NCBI RefSeq assembly: GCF_001748225.1 | Contig: NZ_BDFE01000015.1 | Span: forward strand, 425,437-489,436 | DNA from: Desulfoplanes formicivorans | GTDB lineage: Bacteria; Desulfobacterota; Desulfovibrionia; Desulfovibrionales; Desulfomicrobiaceae | DNA length: 64,000 nucleotides | Reading direction: 5' to 3' | Shown here: positions 61,620 through 64,000 of the stretch, piece after piece | How the letters are laid out: each line of letters starts with the position of its first letter | Numbering within the stretch: position 1 is the stretch's first letter | The notes under the pieces: model-generated | The model's input: only the letters and a program-made list of their open reading frames with translations | What the model was told of the DNA's origin: nothing | Database searches by the model: none | Program-made: the position numbers and the translations under genes

Positions 61620-64000
61620 ATGCCCAAAAGAACAGACATCCACAAAATCATGCTTATCGGTTCCGGTCCCATTGTCATCGGACAGGCCTGTGAATTTGAC
61701 TATTCCGGGACCCAGGCCATCAAGGCACTCAAGGAGGAAGGGTACGAGGTCATTCTCGTCAACTCCAATCCCGCGACCATCATGACCGATCCTGAACTGG
61801 CCGACAGGACCTATGTGGAGCCCATTGAGCCGGAAACCGTGGCCAGGATCATTGCCAAGGAACGTCCCGACGCCCTGCTGCCCACCCTTGGCGGGCAGAC
61901 CGGGCTGAACACGGCAGTGGCCGTTGCCGCCAATGGCGTTCTCGACAAGTACGGGGTGGAGCTCATCGGGGCTTCCCTGCCGGTCATTCAAAAGGCCGAG
62001 AGTCGTCGGCAGTTCCGAAAGGCCATGGACAATATCGGGCTGAAGGTTCCCCGAAGCGGGATCGCCCGGACCATGGACGATGTCCGGGAGTGGGCTGCCA
62101 AACTCTCCTTTCCGATCATTGTCCGTCCGGCCTTCACTCTGGGAGGAACCGGCGGCGGCGTTGCCTACAATCGGGAGGATCTCGAGTCCATTGCCGCCCA
62201 GGGGCTGGCGGCCAGCCTGACCACCGAGGTCATGCTGGAGGAGTCCCTGCTCGGATGGAAGGAGTACGAACTCGAGGTCATGCGGGACAAAAAGGACAAT
62301 TGCGTGATCATTTGTTCCATTGAAAATCTTGATCCCATGGGTGTGCATACGGGCGATTCCATCACGGTGGCGCCTGCCCAGACCCTGACGGACCAGGAAT
62401 ATCAGATGATGCGCGATGCCTCCCTGGCCATCATGCGTGAGATCGGGGTGGAAACCGGGGGGTCCAATGTCCAGTTTGCCCTCAACCCGGCCAACGGGGA
62501 GCTCATGGTCATTGAGATGAACCCGCGTGTTTCCCGGTCCTCGGCCCTGGCCTCCAAGGCTACGGGGTTTCCCATTGCCAAGATCGCGGCCAAACTGGCC
62601 ATCGGATACACCCTGGACGAACTGCCCAATGATATCACCCGGGAAACCATGGCCTCGTTTGAGCCGGCCATTGATTACTGTGTGGTCAAGATCCCCAGGT
62701 TCACCTTTGAAAAATTTCCGGGCACCAAGGACTATCTGACAACGGCCATGAAAAGCGTGGGTGAAACCATGGCCATTGGCCGGACTTTCAAGGAGGCCCT
62801 GCAAAAGGGAGTGCGCTCCCTGGAAACCGGGCTTCCCGGTCTTGGCAAATATTTTTATGCCGAACGGCCTGACAGGGAAGAGCAGTTGGCAACCCTGCGC
62901 CAGCCAAGCTCCAACCGTCTCTATCAGCTCCGCTGGGCACTGCTTTCCGGCATCACAGTTGATGAGATTGTGGAAGCCACCTCCATTGATCCCTGGTTTT
63001 TGGATCAGATTCAGCAGATCATCGATCTGGAGCGGGAGATCAAGCAGGGCGGCCTGGACCATAATGTTTCCGCAGACAATGAAACCATTGTGGCCCTGCT
63101 CCGGAAGGCCAAGAAGAACGGGTTTTCGGACAAACAGCTGGCCACCTTGTGGAAGAAGGATGAAAACGACATTCGCAGGATGCGCAAACAGGCCGGTATC
63201 CTGCCCACCTACAAACTGGTGGATACCTGTTCGGCCGAGTTCGAGGCCTATACACCCTATTTTTATTCCACTTACGAGCGGGAAAACGAGGCACGGACAA
63301 GTGCAGGCAAGAAGGTGGTCATCCTGGGGGGCGGACCCAACCGTATCGGCCAGGGGATCGAGTTCGACTACTGCTGTGTTCATGCCTCCTACGCCCTCAG
63401 GGAAATGGGCGTGGAATCCATCATGGTCAATTCCAATCCCGAGACCGTGAGCACGGACTACGACACCTCTGATCGTCTCTATTTCGAACCCCTGACCCAG
63501 GAAGATGTCCTGAACATCATCGAACAGGAACAGCCCGACGGGGTGATTGTCCAGTTTGGCGGGCAGACGCCCCTGAATCTTGCCGTTCCCCTTTTGAGGG
63601 CCGGGGTGCATATTCTGGGAACATCTCCGGACAGCATTGATCGGGCCGAGGATCGGGAACGCTTCCAGGCCCTCATCCAAAAACTCGATCTTCTCCAGCC
63701 GGAAAACGGCACGGCCATGTCCGTGGAGCAGGCCGTGGCCATTGCCGAGAAAATCACCTATCCCGTGGTTGTCCGTCCCTCCTATGTGCTGGGCGGTCGG
63801 GCCATGGAAATCGTTTACGACGAGAGTGAACTGCGAACCTATTTTCGCGAGGCTGTTGTGGTCTCTCCGGAACACCCCATTCTGGTGGACAAGTTTCTGG
63901 AAAACGCCATCGAGATGGATGTAGACGCCCTGAGCGATGGTGAAGATTGCTATGTTGCCGGCATCATGGAGCATATCGAGGAAGCAGGCATCCACTCCGG
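61620..64000 (+). CDS. carB: Carbamoyl-phosphate synthase large subunit, 3' end outside window
   Basis: 793 complete codons are visible of an expected roughly 1070. The first synthase half has [20 protein letters not shown], the ATP-grasp segment [12 protein letters not shown] and [18 protein letters not shown]. The second half begins [19 protein letters not shown] and reaches [16 protein letters not shown]. It makes carbamoyl phosphate from glutamine-derived ammonia, bicarbonate and two ATP for pyrimidines and arginine. The start ATG at 61620 lies 3 bases after the preceding gene. No carA is seen in the window. Confidence 0.97.
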   Translation, partial: MPKRTDIHKIMLIGSGPIVIGQACEFDYSGTQAIKALKEEGYEVILVNSNPATIMTDPELADRTYVEPIEPETVARIIAKERPDALLPTLGGQTGLNTAVAVAANGVLDKYGVELIGASLPVIQKAESRRQFRKAMDNIGLKVPRSGIARTMDDVREWAAKLSFPIIVRPAFTLGGTGGGVAYNREDLESIAAQGLAASLTTEVMLEESLLGWKEYELEVMRDKKDNCVIICSIENLDPMGVHTGDSITVAPAQTLTDQEYQMMRDASLAIMREIGVETGGSNVQFALNPANGELMVIEMNPRVSRSSALASKATGFPIAKIAAKLAIGYTLDELPNDITRETMASFEPAIDYCVVKIPRFTFEKFPGTKDYLTTAMKSVGETMAIGRTFKEALQKGVRSLETGLPGLGKYFYAERPDREEQLATLRQPSSNRLYQLRWALLSGITVDEIVEATSIDPWFLDQIQQIIDLEREIKQGGLDHNVSADNETIVALLRKAKKNGFSDKQLATLWKKDENDIRRMRKQAGILPTYKLVDTCSAEFEAYTPYFYSTYERENEARTSAGKKVVILGGGPNRIGQGIEFDYCCVHASYALREMGVESIMVNSNPETVSTDYDTSDRLYFEPLTQEDVLNIIEQEQPDGVIVQFGGQTPLNLAVPLLRAGVHILGTSPDSIDRAEDRERFQALIQKLDLLQPENGTAMSVEQAVAIAEKITYPVVVRPSYVLGGRAMEIVYDESELRTYFREAVVVSPEHPILVDKFLENAIEMDVDALSDGEDCYVAGIMEHIEEAGIHS

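Noticed and set aside
61572-63995. 807-codon open frame on the minus strand opposite carB, and similar ones opposite alaS (52380-53885) and nfnB/ricT (56648-58396)
   Set aside because: Long antisense frames are expected where the sense gene has strong codon bias. The sense products are unmistakable and the antisense sequences resemble no family.

Overview
This 64 kb window looks like a chromosome piece from a Gram-negative strict anaerobe, most likely a sulfate-reducer relative (Desulfovibrionales / Desulfobacterota). The evidence is the NfnAB electron-bifurcating transhydrogenase pair, double-cubane-cluster reductases with an ATP-driven activator, an Fe-S-type glutamate synthase domain protein, lipid A biosynthesis (LpxK), autotransporters, and the ribosomal-protein/YidC/Jag/MnmE order. 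The taxonomy is inferred from gene content; there is no rRNA. All coordinates, alignments and starts were worked out by eye.

Layout. (1) 1-6078, minus: a truncated nonribosomal peptide synthetase (ACP, aminotransferase, C, A, PCP, C). (2) 6163-15431, minus: surface and envelope genes. They are an autotransporter with a serine beta-lactamase-type passenger, a DUF697 membrane protein, a second autotransporter with 40-residue repeats, a decayed copy of an autotransporter 3' end with its terminator, and a Tat-type lipoprotein M48 peptidase. The AT-rich intergenic stretches here mark this as the accessory half. (3) 15833-18734, plus: an ABC importer of the NitT/TauT/SsuACB type. (4) 18868-22808, minus: two double-cubane reductase paralogues, one activator ATPase and a HAD protein. 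(5) 22898-34690: mixed housekeeping and signalling genes. They are a glycosyltransferase, a PP2C-like phosphatase, a glutamate-synthase-domain protein, an LpdD-like protein, an M23 peptidase, a PAS/GAF/GGDEF/EAL protein, a MogA-type protein and a DUF1614 protein.

(6) 34988-46560: rfbA, tRNA-Thr, initiator tRNA-Met, the conserved rpmH-rnpA-yidD-yidC-jag-mnmE block, then rnr, lpxK and a BI-1 family gene on the minus strand. (7) 46861-48736: a class I cyclic-di-GMP riboswitch with its own intrinsic terminator, followed by a four-cysteine type IV pilin and a VKOR-thioredoxin disulfide-forming enzyme. (8) 48837-64000: a Ca/Na antiporter coupled to a PP-loop sulfurtransferase-like gene, recA, alaS, nfnAB, ricT-like, metG, a small gene, and the start of carB.

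The most interesting items are: the riboswitch-pilin-VKOR module; the rnpA gene, which has no ATG/GTG/TTG start able to encode the whole protein and whose frame is open through rpmH; the paired double-cubane reductases; the beta-lactamase-fold autotransporter; the NRPS starting with ACP-aminotransferase; and a dispersed degenerate heptamer inverted repeat seen at three intergenic sites.
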